Shown piece by piece: positions 1-7,260 of a stretch of DNA of 16,937 nt; the stretch's first letter is position 1; each line of letters starts with the position of its first letter. Origin of the DNA: CAUYUA01 sp963575675. Its GTDB lineage: Bacteria; Pseudomonadota; Alphaproteobacteria; Azospirillales; Azospirillaceae. The position numbers and the translations under genes were made by a program. A model generated the notes under the pieces. The model did not search any database and had not been told where the DNA came from. It saw nothing but the letters and a program-made list of their open reading frames with translations. The DNA lies in assembly GCA_963575675.1 (NCBI GenBank), contig CAUYUA010000259.1, positions 1-16,937 on the forward strand. Reading direction: 5' to 3'.

Positions 1-343
1 CGCGTGGAGGGTGTTTGAGGTCGGGTTTAGGAAACAGGAAAGTTGAGAGTGCGCAGACCCAGTGAGTAGGCGAGTGCTTGTCATCGGAGACAGGGCGCAG
101 AGCCTCGGTGTTTGTCCAACCGACATAATCGTCGGTTAGACTTTGTCCCCAAACCCAGCCTGGAGTTGAGATGTCGTCGTAAACCATAAAAATCTCGCCA
201 AACAAGAGTTGGCTGGACAGAGAGTGTGTTGTATCCGGAGTGTTTCGAAGGTTGGCGACGCCAATTTCGATGCGAAAAGGCTGGCCAAGTGTTGAAATGT
301 CGGTGCGCCAGAGAGTGCGGCGTTTGTCCTGTTGACTATTCAT
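1..343 (-). CDS. SH3-domain NlpC/P60 family peptidase, N-terminal part (runs off the left edge)
   Basis: Only the first 114 codons are present. The frame reads inward from an ATG at 343, with an AAGGA ribosome site about nine bases upstream, and stays open to base 1. The visible part matches the N-terminal SH3 region of alphaproteobacterial C40 (NlpC/P60) peptidases: a GEIF-MVYDD strand pair around residues 48-56, a glycine/tryptophan-rich WVWGQ segment, DDYVGW, and then the linker PTHWVCALSTFLFPKPDLK. In this family the catalytic Cys/His domain follows and cleaves peptidoglycan stem peptides; that part lies outside the window. The gene sits downstream of the aminopeptidase in the same direction, an arrangement I recall from related genomes, but here a 160-bp palindromic element separates them. 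Family assignment is from remembered motifs and fairly secure. The catalytic residues cannot be checked here. Confidence 0.8.
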   Translation of the reverse strand, partial: MNSQQDKRRTLWRTDISTLGQPFRIEIGVANLRNTPDTTHSLSSQLLFGEIFMVYDDISTPGWVWGQSLTDDYVGWTNTEALRPVSDDKHSPTHWVCALSTFLFPKPDLKHPPR

Positions 344-458
344 TGGACTTGATCCTTTTCATGAAAATGTAAGATTAAGATAATGAGATGGCAAAATAAT
401 AAAATTATGAAACGATAGAACGACAAAAGGCATCAAAAAAAAGTAAAATAAAAACTAA

Positions 459-618
459 GGGTCCAGGGACTGCGTTCCTGGTCGCTCGGGATCAGGGGAG
501 CGAAAGCCCCTTATTTGCCGTAAGGCAAAGCTCGGGCAAGCTGCAATATATTGCCTGATGGCGAATGGCGCTTTCGCTCCCCTTATGATCCCGAGCGATC
601 AGGAACAGTCCCTGGACC
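459..618. repeat. 160-bp palindromic element with ~47-bp near-perfect arms
   Basis: The left arm (459-505) and right arm (571-618) are reverse complements apart from two short indels and one mismatch. Each arm runs from GGGTCCAGGGACTG through TTCCTG and TCGCTCGGGATCA to GGGGAGCGAAAG. The 65-bp centre contains two smaller hairpins, TTGCC-GTAA-GGCAA (516-529) and the self-complementary GCAATATATTGC (543-554). The element lies between the aminopeptidase stop and the NlpC/P60 start. It could be a transcript-processing or termination hairpin in that operon, or a small non-autonomous mobile element. No clear target-site duplication flanks it. The outer core GGGTCCAGRGACT...TTCCTGG recurs in the hairpin at 10851-10887. 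Confidence 0.8.
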
Positions 619-641
619 CCTTTGATTCGTCGTTTTTCTTG

Positions 642-2071
642 TTACTGTTTTTCTTGTTGCGTCGGATTTGTAAAACGCTTCTCCAGCAAGGCGTGAACGG
701 CGCGAACAGCCATAGCTTCTCCACCTTCGGGGCGCCCCGGACGAGAGCCATTGTTCCAGGCCATCAAGTCGAAATGCGCCCACGGCGTTTCCGGAGAAAC
801 AAAAGTTTCTAAAAACAACGCCGCTAAAATAGCGCCCGCGTTGGCGTGAGCCGCAACATTGTTGATGTCGGCGACTCGACTGTCGAGGTCTTTGCGGTAA
901 GGTCGCCACAAAGGCAGGCGCCACATAGGATCAGCCGTGGCTTCGGCGCAGGCCGACATCTCGGCGGCCAGAGTCTCGTTGTTGCAAAACAACGCCGGAA
1001 TGTCCGTTCCCAGCGCCGCGCGAGCGGCTCCGGTCAGCGTGGCGAAGTCCAGCAAGAGGTCAGGATGTTCGCTGTCTGCCTCTGTCAGCGCGTCGCAGAG
1101 CACAAGACGGCCCTCGGCGTCAGTGTTGCCGATCTCTACGGTTAATCCCTTGCGACTTTTGAACACGTCGCGAGGCCGTATCGCGGCGCCTGAGATCGCG
1201 TTGTCCACTGCGGGAATCAAAACCCGCAAGCGAATGGGAAGACCGGCCATCATCACCATACGCGCCACGCCTAAAGCATGTGCGGCGCCGCCCATGTCTT
1301 TTTTCATCAGCAGCATCGCCGATGAAGGTTTTAAGTCCAAGCCGCCGGTGTCGAAACATACGCCTTTGCGACCAGCGTCACTTTGGGATCGCTTCGACGT
1401 CCCCATTGCAGGTCGATCAGCCGGCGGCGCGCGCGCTGGCGCGACCGACGGCGTGAATCAGCGGATAATTGCGTTTATCAGAGCGTCTCCGACGATTTCT
1501 TGGTAATGAGCTTCGAATTCATTGGCCATGTCTCGCGCGACGCGGCCAGCTCAGTCGGTCCAGCGTGTTGGCCGGAGCGTTAATCAAGTCTCGGATGAGT
1601 GTAATGGCGCTTGCTGTTTGCTCGACGTTTGGTCTATTGGCGGCTTTGGGCCAGATCAGGGAGGCGAAGGACTTTTTCTGTTTCTGACCGAGGGAGAAAG
1701 CGTAGCTTCCCAGAGCCCAGCCGAGGGCGGCTCGAGTGGCCTGAGATGGAGAAAGGTCGGCTTCGAGGCGATAGCAGCCTTCCGGCAGCGCGGCGGGCAA
1801 TCCAGAGAACGCCCATGGATCGTCTAAAGACGCAATTCCGGCCAGAATGCGTGTAAGACGCCCGTTTGAGTCGGGGAGGAAGGCGAATGTTCCTGGTTCG
1901 GCGGAAAAACCGACGCGGGCGAGCCATTCGGCTTCGGTGTTTCTCAGCGCGTTTAAGGTTTCCGGCGTGTTTTGGGGGGGCGGGCTCTTTTGAGAGCCGC
2001 TCTTTGATCAGGGGGATGATCGGAATGGCGTCGGCGTCGGCGCCGGTTGGGGCGCGCAGGGTGGCGAGCAC
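642..2071 (-). pseudogene. Leucyl aminopeptidase family protein (M17), broken by about six single-base indels
   Basis: Three reading frames together spell one M17 metallo-aminopeptidase of about 475 residues, close to the alphaproteobacterial norm. The start is taken as GTG at 2071 (LATLRAPTGADADAIPI follows), behind an AAGGAG site. The N-terminal domain runs to about 1560 and ends in LIRDLINAPANTL. The catalytic half (1369-642) is intact, with the ligand segments KGVCFDTGGLDLK and KKDMGG and the M17 signature GNTDAEGRL. The continuous protein is interrupted near 1974-1980 (one base too many in a G7 run), 1560, 1540, 1479 and 1369 (one missing each), and 1423-1427 (one extra). Between breaks the amino acids still match the family. 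That suits base-calling errors or very recent decay better than old decay. An intact enzyme would release N-terminal residues from cytosolic peptides using two divalent metals. The family call is secure; pseudogene status is not. Confidence 0.8.
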
Positions 2072-2517
2072 GCGGGCAACTCCTTATCTCATCGCATTGG
2101 AATATGGAATTTCGCATACGAGGCGTCGAGCGGAGACAACGCTGTGTCTATGTTTATCACGGCTTTCCTTGAGATCGCTATGAATTTGTAACTTCTTTGG
2201 CGGTCATTAAGAATGAAGAACCGAGTTGTCGGCGTCGTCATATAAAGTTAAATAAGATTGTGGATTATTTGAATTCATCTGGAAAAACAAAAAGTCATGC
2301 GTCAATAATTCGGTTCGTTGGCTTGATTGTGTATTTTTCATGTTTTTTTTGGGAGAAGAGTCCTTTTCCCGAAGTTTATTTGCTCTACCTTTTGTTAACC
2401 GTTGTTCCATTTGAACATCCGTTTTTTTTCTTCGTTGTCCGTGATGAAACGGGTGGGAGCGCTATTTCTTCCGGAGGGCTTACGCCAATGTTGTAAATCC
2501 TCTATTAAGATATCAGC
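2072..2517. other. Gene-poor stretch upstream of the aminopeptidase
   Basis: This 446-bp stretch is AT-richer than its surroundings and rich in T runs, for example around 2342-2350 and 2421-2428. A 99-codon plus-strand frame (2197-2496) can be opened, but it has no ribosome site, a Phe/Leu-rich low-complexity middle and no recognisable motif, so I do not call it. The aminopeptidase promoter should lie in 2085-2200 on the minus strand, but I see no convincing -35/-10 pair. Confidence 0.5.
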
Positions 2518-2822
2518 ATGCAGTCGATGGATGGATCATGTGGATTGGCCGGCGTCATTTTTAAGAAAGACTACGGCTCGGCCAGCTTGGTTGACCAAGC
2601 CACGGACAAAAGCATAAATAATGAGATTGAATGAGACCGTCATGAAAAAAATGGAGTCCGCGAATGGGCTGAGACGGTGAAGGCCAATCTTTACAATCCG
2701 GTCGTCGATCCTCGCGCCAATTTGGTGAAACAAATATCTGGCGGCATGCGGACCTAAAAGATGCGTCAATTAGGAATGGCGTTTGCTTTTCGCCTGAAAG
2801 AAAATACACCGAAGGCTATTGT
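2518..2822 (+). pseudogene. Possible frameshifted upstream part of the unknown gene at 2823-3536
   Basis: One plus-strand frame shows gene-like codon choice with G-starting codons enriched. From an ATG at 2518 it reads through GLAGVIFKKDYGSASLVDQA to a TGA at 2632. After the stop it again looks coding (REWAETVKANLYNPVVDPRA) until a TAA at 2755. From about 2746 the frame shared with the next gene also looks coding (DLKDASIRNGVCFSPERKY) and is open straight into it. The simplest reading is one longer gene interrupted by an in-frame stop or indel near 2632 and a single-base loss near 2745. A set of unrelated short frames is the alternative. I recognise no family. The antisense frame is codon-registered and also open, which weakens the case. 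Confidence 0.3.
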
Positions 2823-3536
2823 TTGAGCCTTCCCAGCGACGAAGGTTGGTTGCTTAATCTCGAACATTTTTTTAATCAGGGATTGCATCTCGGGCACTTT
2901 GACGATTCTCTGGTTTTGGCGATGATGGCCGCGCGCGATCCCTCGAACGTGTTGTCGTTGGCGGCGACGGCGCGTTTGGCTCCGCGCGCTCCGCAACGTG
3001 ACGTGGTGTCGGAAATATTGTCCAGCGTCGGTTGTCAGACCAAGCACCAGCAGGTGCGCGAAGCCATTGAAATGGCGTCCAGCTACTCGTTCAATGAGTC
3101 GTCCGTTGATGAGGCGCGGCGCGTTATTCGCAACCAGATTGCGGATTTGCGTAAAAACTACTTTGATGATCTTAAGCGTTATCTCAGCAGTGTGATGACG
3201 TGCAGCATTGATTCAAACGATTTTGTGCAGCGCTTCTTTGAGTTAAGCGAGAAAAGTTTGATTCGCGCCGATATCTTTTCACAAATGGTCCATAGCTTGA
3301 TTCGGTCGGAGAAAGTGCGGCCGTCTGTGAAGATTCTGCTGATTAACAACCTTCATCGCATGCCCAAAAAGGTAAAGTTCGAGGTTGCCGCCACTATTCA
3401 GAAAATGAGCGCCGATCGCAGCAATAGCTATCTGCGCAATGAATTGATGTTTTATATTGAATCCGGCGCGGAAGAAGCCGGGAATGAAAACCGCGATCGA
3501 GATCGCGGTAAGCATTTGAGTCATATCTTCTTGTGA
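2823..3536 (+). CDS. Unrecognised, probably alpha-helical protein
   Basis: This is a 237-residue frame with no family I recognise. The sequence is predicted by eye to be mostly helical and soluble. It has charged amphipathic stretches (RVIRNQIADLRKNYFDDLKRY, about residues 100-120) and no signal peptide or membrane segment. The listed start is a TTG at 2823 behind GAAGG. The frame stays open upstream to 2673 and there is no nearby ATG, so the true start is probably earlier (see the broken stretch 2518-2822). Near the 3' end, the bases around 3490-3510 form a perfect ACCGCGATC / GATCGCGGT hairpin that also encodes an RDRDRG tail. The gene converges on the thioesterase with a 53-bp gap and no strong terminator between them. 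That it is a real gene is likely from length and codon choice; its function is unknown. Confidence 0.6.
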   Translation: MSLPSDEGWLLNLEHFFNQGLHLGHFDDSLVLAMMAARDPSNVLSLAATARLAPRAPQRDVVSEILSSVGCQTKHQQVREAIEMASSYSFNESSVDEARRVIRNQIADLRKNYFDDLKRYLSSVMTCSIDSNDFVQRFFELSEKSLIRADIFSQMVHSLIRSEKVRPSVKILLINNLHRMPKKVKFEVAATIQKMSADRSNSYLRNELMFYIESGAEEAGNENRDRDRGKHLSHIFL

Positions 3537-3589
3537 TGATGGGGTTTTATTTCTGAATTCTGTGTCTTTTTTTGAGTATCGAGTGAGTC

Positions 3590-4024
3590 TTAGGCGTTGG
3601 GTGAAGAGGGTTGCGGCTGATTTTCAATGAGACGTGGACGACCTTTGTCGTCAACTGCTACATATGTTATGACGCCCTCGGTTACTTTGTGAGCCTCGCC
3701 CGACAATAGCCTTCGCACCCAGCATTCGATTCGCACTCGGATCGATGTGCGGCCTGTGCGCTCTATGGTGGCGAAACAGTTTACTTCGTCTCCGACCCAG
3801 ATTGGTTTATGAAACGAGATGGTTTCGATGCCGACCGTTGCGACGCGGCCTTTTGTGCGTCGAACGGCGACGATTCCTCCTGCGATGTCCATTTGCGACA
3901 CAACCCAGCCGCCGAAAATGTCTCCGTTGGGGTTGGCGTCGGCGGGCATGGCCAGAGTGCGCAATGATGGTCCGCAGTCCAGGTTTGCAGGGGCGAGGTT
4001 GACAGGGGAAGCGAGGGCGGTCAT
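3590..4024 (-). CDS. YciA-type acyl-CoA thioesterase (hotdog fold)
   Basis: This 144-residue single-hotdog protein should hydrolyse acyl-CoA thioesters to the free acid and CoA in the cytosol. The family signature is clear: NPNGDIFGGWVVSQMDIAG at residues 31-49, with the Asp of QMD being the usual catalytic acid. The mid-domain substrate strands ETISFHKPIWVGDEV and the YVAVDDKGRPR tail also fit YciA-like enzymes. The start is the ATG at 4024 because AAAGGAG lies seven bases upstream. An in-frame ATG 13 codons earlier has no such site. It is divergent from parE and convergent with the unknown gene on its other side, so it is probably monocistronic. The chain length it prefers cannot be read from the sequence. 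Confidence 0.88.
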   Translation of the reverse strand: MTALASPVNLAPANLDCGPSLRTLAMPADANPNGDIFGGWVVSQMDIAGGIVAVRRTKGRVATVGIETISFHKPIWVGDEVNCFATIERTGRTSIRVRIECWVRRLLSGEAHKVTEGVITYVAVDDKGRPRLIENQPQPSSPNA

Positions 4025-4105
4025 ACAATCTCCTTTAGAAAGTCGGTTTTGGGCGCTTCGCACATGCTAAACGTTGCCGATCGCAATCTGTTCTAAATCA
4101 TGTTC

Positions 4106-4134
4106 TTGCCAGAGAGACAATCGGTTTCTATAGT
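4106..4134 (+). promoter_or_regulatory. Putative housekeeping-sigma promoter of parE
   Basis: TTGCCA at 4106-4111 and TATAGT at 4129-4134 are separated by exactly 17 bases, close to the sigma-70/RpoD consensus. The expected start point near 4141 would give a leader of about 54 bases before the parE ATG. The pair resembles the rpoZ promoter (TTGCAC-17-TATAGT). This is called by eye only; there are no expression data. Confidence 0.6.
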
Positions 4135-4194
4135 GCCGCGCTTCCGCCCGTCCTTCAGTCAGATGATCACAGCCAGACGCCCACACCAGACGCC

Positions 4195-6185
4195 ATGAGC
4201 GATTTGTTCAAATCTTTGGAAGGCTCTTCGCCCGAAAGTTACTCTGCCCGCGACATCGAGGTGCTGGAGGGTTTGGAGCCAGTGCGTCGACGTCCCGGCA
4301 TGTATATCGGCGGCACCGACGAGCGCGCGCTCCATCATTTGGTGGCGGAAATCCTCGACAACGCCATGGATGAGGCGGTTGCGGGGCATGCCACCTCTAT
4401 CGAGCTGGAAATCTCCGGCGATGGATGGGCGCGCATATCTGATAACGGTCGCGGCATTCCGGTCGATGATCACCCGAAGTTTCCCGGCGTTTCAGCCCTC
4501 GAAGTGATTATGACCACGCTGCATTCGGGTGGAAAATTCAACGGAAAGGCCTACGCCACATCAGGCGGGCTGCACGGCGTGGGGTTGTCCGTCGTCAACG
4601 CCTTGTCGGACCAGCTCACCATAGAGGTCGCTCGCAACGGTCGCCTTCATACGCAAAACTACAGCCGAGGACGCTCTTTAGGGCCGCTTCGGGCTCTGGG
4701 GCCCGCAGGAGGGCGGCGCGGCACCTCTGTTCGTTTTCACCCGGATCCCGAAATCTTCACCGAATGCCATCGCTTCACGCCGCATCGGTTGTATCGTATG
4801 GCGCGCTCCAAGGCCTATTTGTTCCGAGGCGTGGAGATTCTTTGGCGCTGCGATTCGGCCTTGCTCGACAATGATGCGGCGACTCCGAAAGAAGATCGGC
4901 TCCACTTTCCCGGTGGTTTGAGCGATTATCTGACCGGCGCTCTGAAAGATCGTCCGACTCTGACCGCTCAGCCCTTCTCCGGAGTCGCCGCTTTCCCCGG
5001 AGACGCAGGACGAGTCGAGTGGGCGATTGCTTGGCCGGAAGATGAGGAAGGATTCACTCACTCTTATTGCAACACCATTCCTACTCCGCAAGGGGGGACG
5101 CACGAGAACGGGCTGCGCGCAGCTTTGACGCGTAGCTTGAAGGGATATGGAGACTTGATCGGCAACCGGCGCGCAGCTCAAATTACGGGCGACGACGTCG
5201 CTGGAGACGCTGCTATTTTGCTTTCCGTGTTCATTCGCGAGCCTCAGTTTCAGGGCCAGACCAAAGAGAAGCTCGCCACCGCCGAGGCCGCCCGTTTGGT
5301 CGAGCAAGCGATCAAAGATCACTTCGATCATTGGCTCTCAGGTGATCCGTCGCCGCGAAAGGTTTGTTGGAGAAGCTGATTGAACGCGCCGAAGAACGCG
5401 CGCGCCGTAAATTGGCCAAAGAGACGACCCGTAAAACTGCAACTCGAAAACTGCGATTGCCGGGAAAATTAGCTGATTGCAGTCGAAACGCCCCCGAAGG
5501 AACCGAGATATTTTTGGTCGAGGGTGATTCTGCGGGTGGATCAGCCAAACAGGCGCGCAATCGCGAGACGCAAGCGATTCTGCCGTTGCGTGGAAAAATT
5601 CTTAACGTCGCTTCGGCCAGTCTTGATAAGCTCCGCGCCAATCAAGAAATTAATGATCTGATTCAAGCCTTGGGTTGCGGCGCGGGGCGAGAGTTCTCTT
5701 CCGATAAGTTGCGGTACGAGCGCGTCATCATCATGACGGATGCCGATGTCGACGGCGCTCATATTGCGTCGTTGTTGATGACCTTCTTTTACCGCGAAAT
5801 GCCGGGGTTAATTCAAAACGGCCACCTTTATTTGGCGTTGCCGCCGCTTTATCGTTTGACTCAGGGCGGGAAATCCGTTTATGCGCGCGATGACCAGCAT
5901 AAAGATCAATTGATGAAAAAGGGGGTTGGAGGTAAAGGCAAAATTGAGATCAGTCGTTTTAAAGGTTTGGGTGAAATGCCGCCTGCTCAGTTAAAAGAAA
6001 CGACGATGGATCCGAAAAAACGCACTTTGTTGCGGGTTGTGGTTCCCGACGCCAAAGACCCTGAAGCAAAAGAAGAGGCGGAGGCCACACGGTCTTTGGT
6101 TGAAAGCTTGATGGGGCGTAAGCCGGAGTTGCGTTTTCGTTTTATCCAGGACAACGCTAAGTTCGTCAAAGATTTGGATGTTTGA
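4195..6185 (+). CDS. parE: DNA topoisomerase IV subunit B (ParE), with one apparent single-base frameshift
   Basis: Two overlapping frames (4195-5379 and 5364-6185) add up to a ParE of about 663 residues, the usual length. ParE with ParC decatenates daughter chromosomes using ATP. The GHKL ATPase part shows EILDNAMDEA (Asn56), SDNGRGIP (83-89), the ParE-typical DDHPKFPG and the lid GGLHGVG (124-130). The transducer lysine loop GQTKEKL follows. The TOPRIM domain in the second frame has EGDSAGGSAKQARNRETQA and DADVDGAH. The frames join only if one base is restored near the AAA at 5358-5360; CGA-AAA-GGT-TTG would then read RKGLLEKL. As parE is normally essential, a sequencing error is the first suspect. 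A programmed -1 shift is unlikely, as no slippery heptamer is present. The start at 4195 has only a weak ribosome site. Confidence 0.93.
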
Positions 6186-6239
6186 AAACGTGAAGCTGTT
6201 CTTAAGACTGTTTCTTGCGGCGTCACCGAATTAGAACAG

Positions 6240-6505
6240 CCCTCGCGCTTTCGGTTGTCGCAGTCTTCAAGTCATGTTTTCCAAAGGCCTTCCTCCGGCC
6301 TTTGGCGGGTCCGGGGCAGAGCCCCGGCTTTTCTTTGTTTCTGCATTCTTTCTGTATTTTTTCTGGGTTTTCGAATGAATGCGCCTTAATATTTTTACAC
6401 TGCGGGCTGTAAAACAGCGCTCTCAAAGAAACAAAAGAAAGGTCAAAGCTCTCTGTCCTGGATACGCTAGAGGTCGGGAGACTGTGGCAACCGAAAGCGC
6501 GAGGG
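6240..6505. repeat. 266-bp element bounded by 27-bp inverted repeats
   Basis: The left arm 6240-6266 (starting CCCTCGCGCTTTCGGTTG) is matched by the reverse complement of 6479-6505 at 25 of 27 positions. The two differences become G-U pairs if the top strand is transcribed, so the RNA stem would be uninterrupted. The interior holds a 9-bp perfect hairpin (CCAAAGGCC, 6281-6289, with GGCCTTTGG, 6297-6305) and a GC-rich terminator-like hairpin. There is no open reading frame of note inside. It could be a MITE-like element or a long structured 3' region of the parE transcript. Target-site duplications are not evident, and the right end merges into a G run that would hide one. Confidence 0.65.
6311..6337 (+). 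terminator. Putative intrinsic terminator downstream of parE
   Basis: CCGGGGC (6311-6317), a 3-base AGA loop and GCCCCGG (6321-6327) are followed by CTTTTCTTTG, a good stem with a moderate U tract. It lies 126 bases after the parE stop, inside the inverted-repeat element. Hairpins of the form GGTCCGGGGC...GCCCCGG are frequent 3' elements in related Alphaproteobacteria (from memory), so it may be a repeat used as a terminator. Confidence 0.55.
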
Positions 6506-6516
6506 GGGGGGGGGGG
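6503..6516. repeat. Homopolymer of 14 G
   Basis: This is an uninterrupted G14 tract, immediately overlapping the end of the 27-bp inverted repeat. Tracts of this length are prone to slippage in replication and sequencing, so the exact length is uncertain. It is not positioned in a promoter or coding frame of a recognised gene. Confidence 0.8.
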
Positions 6517-6591
6517 CCGTTTTTTTAACGCAGTGACGCTGCAAGAAAAAAGCGTCGAAAGCTTTTCCCAAGTCTTTCATCAGGTAAAGCA

Positions 6592-6624
6592 CAAAAAAAG
6601 ACCAGAGGCATTTGCCTCTGGTCT
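6592..6624 (-). terminator. Intrinsic terminator of the NYN-domain gene
   Basis: A perfect 12-bp stem, AGACCAGAGGCA (6599-6610) with TGCCTCTGGTCT (6613-6624), has a two-base loop. Read on the minus strand it is followed directly by seven T (6593-6599 as A on the plus strand). It lies 22 bases after the minus-strand stop at 6646, as expected for a rho-independent terminator. Confidence 0.85.
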
Positions 6625-6645
6625 GAAGTACGAATTAAAAAAACA

Positions 6646-7260
6646 CTATGCGTCATCATAAGGTTGATGGGACATATGATCTCCGATCATCATGCCGGTT
6701 GTGGGCGGGCTGCTGTTGGGGTCACGGTGATGATGGACTCGGGCGATGCTGCCGGCCAGCTCTTGGAGTTCGATGAAATTATCTGCTTGGCGTCGAAGCT
6801 CGTCGGCCACCATAGGTGGTTGAGAACGGACAGTGCTGACGACGCTGACTCGAACGCCTTTTCGCTGAACAGCTTCAACCAATCGCCGAAAATCGCCGTC
6901 GCCGGAAAATAATAAGATGTGATCGACATGTTCGGCCATTTCCATAACATCAATGGCCAATTCAATATCCATATTTCCCTTAATCTTCCGCCGCCCGGAG
7001 GCGTCGGTGAATTCTTTGGTTGGCTTTGTAACCATTGTATATCCATTGTAGTCAAGCCAATCAACCAATGGACGAATTGGGGAATATTCTTGGTCTTCAA
7101 CTAATGCGGTATAATAAAACGCCCGGACAAGACGGCCTTTTTTGGCGAACATTTCCAGGAGTCTTTTATAGTCGATGTCAAACCCCAGGGCTCGCGCCGC
7201 CGCATAGAGATTGGCGCCATCGATAAACATGGCAAGTCGTTCTTCTTCGTAGAATATCAT
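6646..7260 (-). CDS. NYN domain protein (LabA/DUF88 family), putative RNA-processing nuclease
   Basis: The protein is 204 residues. The NYN domain fills residues 10-160 and keeps the acidic residues of this PIN-like nuclease fold: FIDGANL (Asp14), KGNMDIELAID (Asp98 and Asp104) and SGDGDF (Asp121 and Asp123). Members of the family are thought to be metal-dependent RNases; no substrate is known for this branch. The C-terminal tail is rich in His, Pro and Ser and lacks a known domain. The ATG at 7260 is preceded by AAAGGT. It is divergent from rpoZ across a 747-bp gap, and I recall NYN next to rpoZ and relA/spoT in many Alphaproteobacteria. The family call is strong; the nuclease role is inferred from the family. 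Confidence 0.85.
   Translation of the reverse strand: MIFYEEERLAMFIDGANLYAAARALGFDIDYKRLLEMFAKKGRLVRAFYYTALVEDQEYSPIRPLVDWLDYNGYTMVTKPTKEFTDASGRRKIKGNMDIELAIDVMEMAEHVDHILLFSGDGDFRRLVEAVQRKGVRVSVVSTVRSQPPMVADELRRQADNFIELQELAGSIARVHHHRDPNSSPPTTGMMIGDHMSHQPYDDA

Larger units (their letters stand above)
6186..6645. other. Structured gene-free spacer between parE and the NYN gene
   Basis: This 460-bp stretch has no credible gene but dense secondary structure. It contains a GCTGTTCT/AGAACAGC pair (6195-6202 and 6233-6240), a 27-bp inverted repeat enclosing two hairpins (6240-6505), a 14-G run (6503-6516), and the minus-strand terminator of the next gene (6592-6624). The individual elements are listed separately. 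Confidence 0.6.

Noticed and set aside
937..1506. 189-codon plus-strand frame opposite the aminopeptidase
   Set aside because: The opposite strand encodes conserved M17 motifs; this frame is Ser/Arg-rich shadow sequence.
2197..2496. 99-codon plus-strand frame
   Set aside because: No ribosome site, low-complexity Phe/Leu composition and no motif; AT-rich spacer explains it.
2536..2769. 77-codon minus-strand frame over the putative gene remnant
   Set aside because: Codon-registered with a plus-strand frame that has better coding character; no start signal or family seen.
3489..3511. Hairpin ACCGCGATC/GATCGCGGT near the end of the unknown gene as a terminator
   Set aside because: It is inside the reading frame and has no T run after it.
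5355..5365. Programmed -1 frameshifting in parE
   Set aside because: The sequence at the junction (CCG CGA AAG GTT) is not an X-XXY-YYZ slippery heptamer, and I see no obvious stimulatory stem just downstream.
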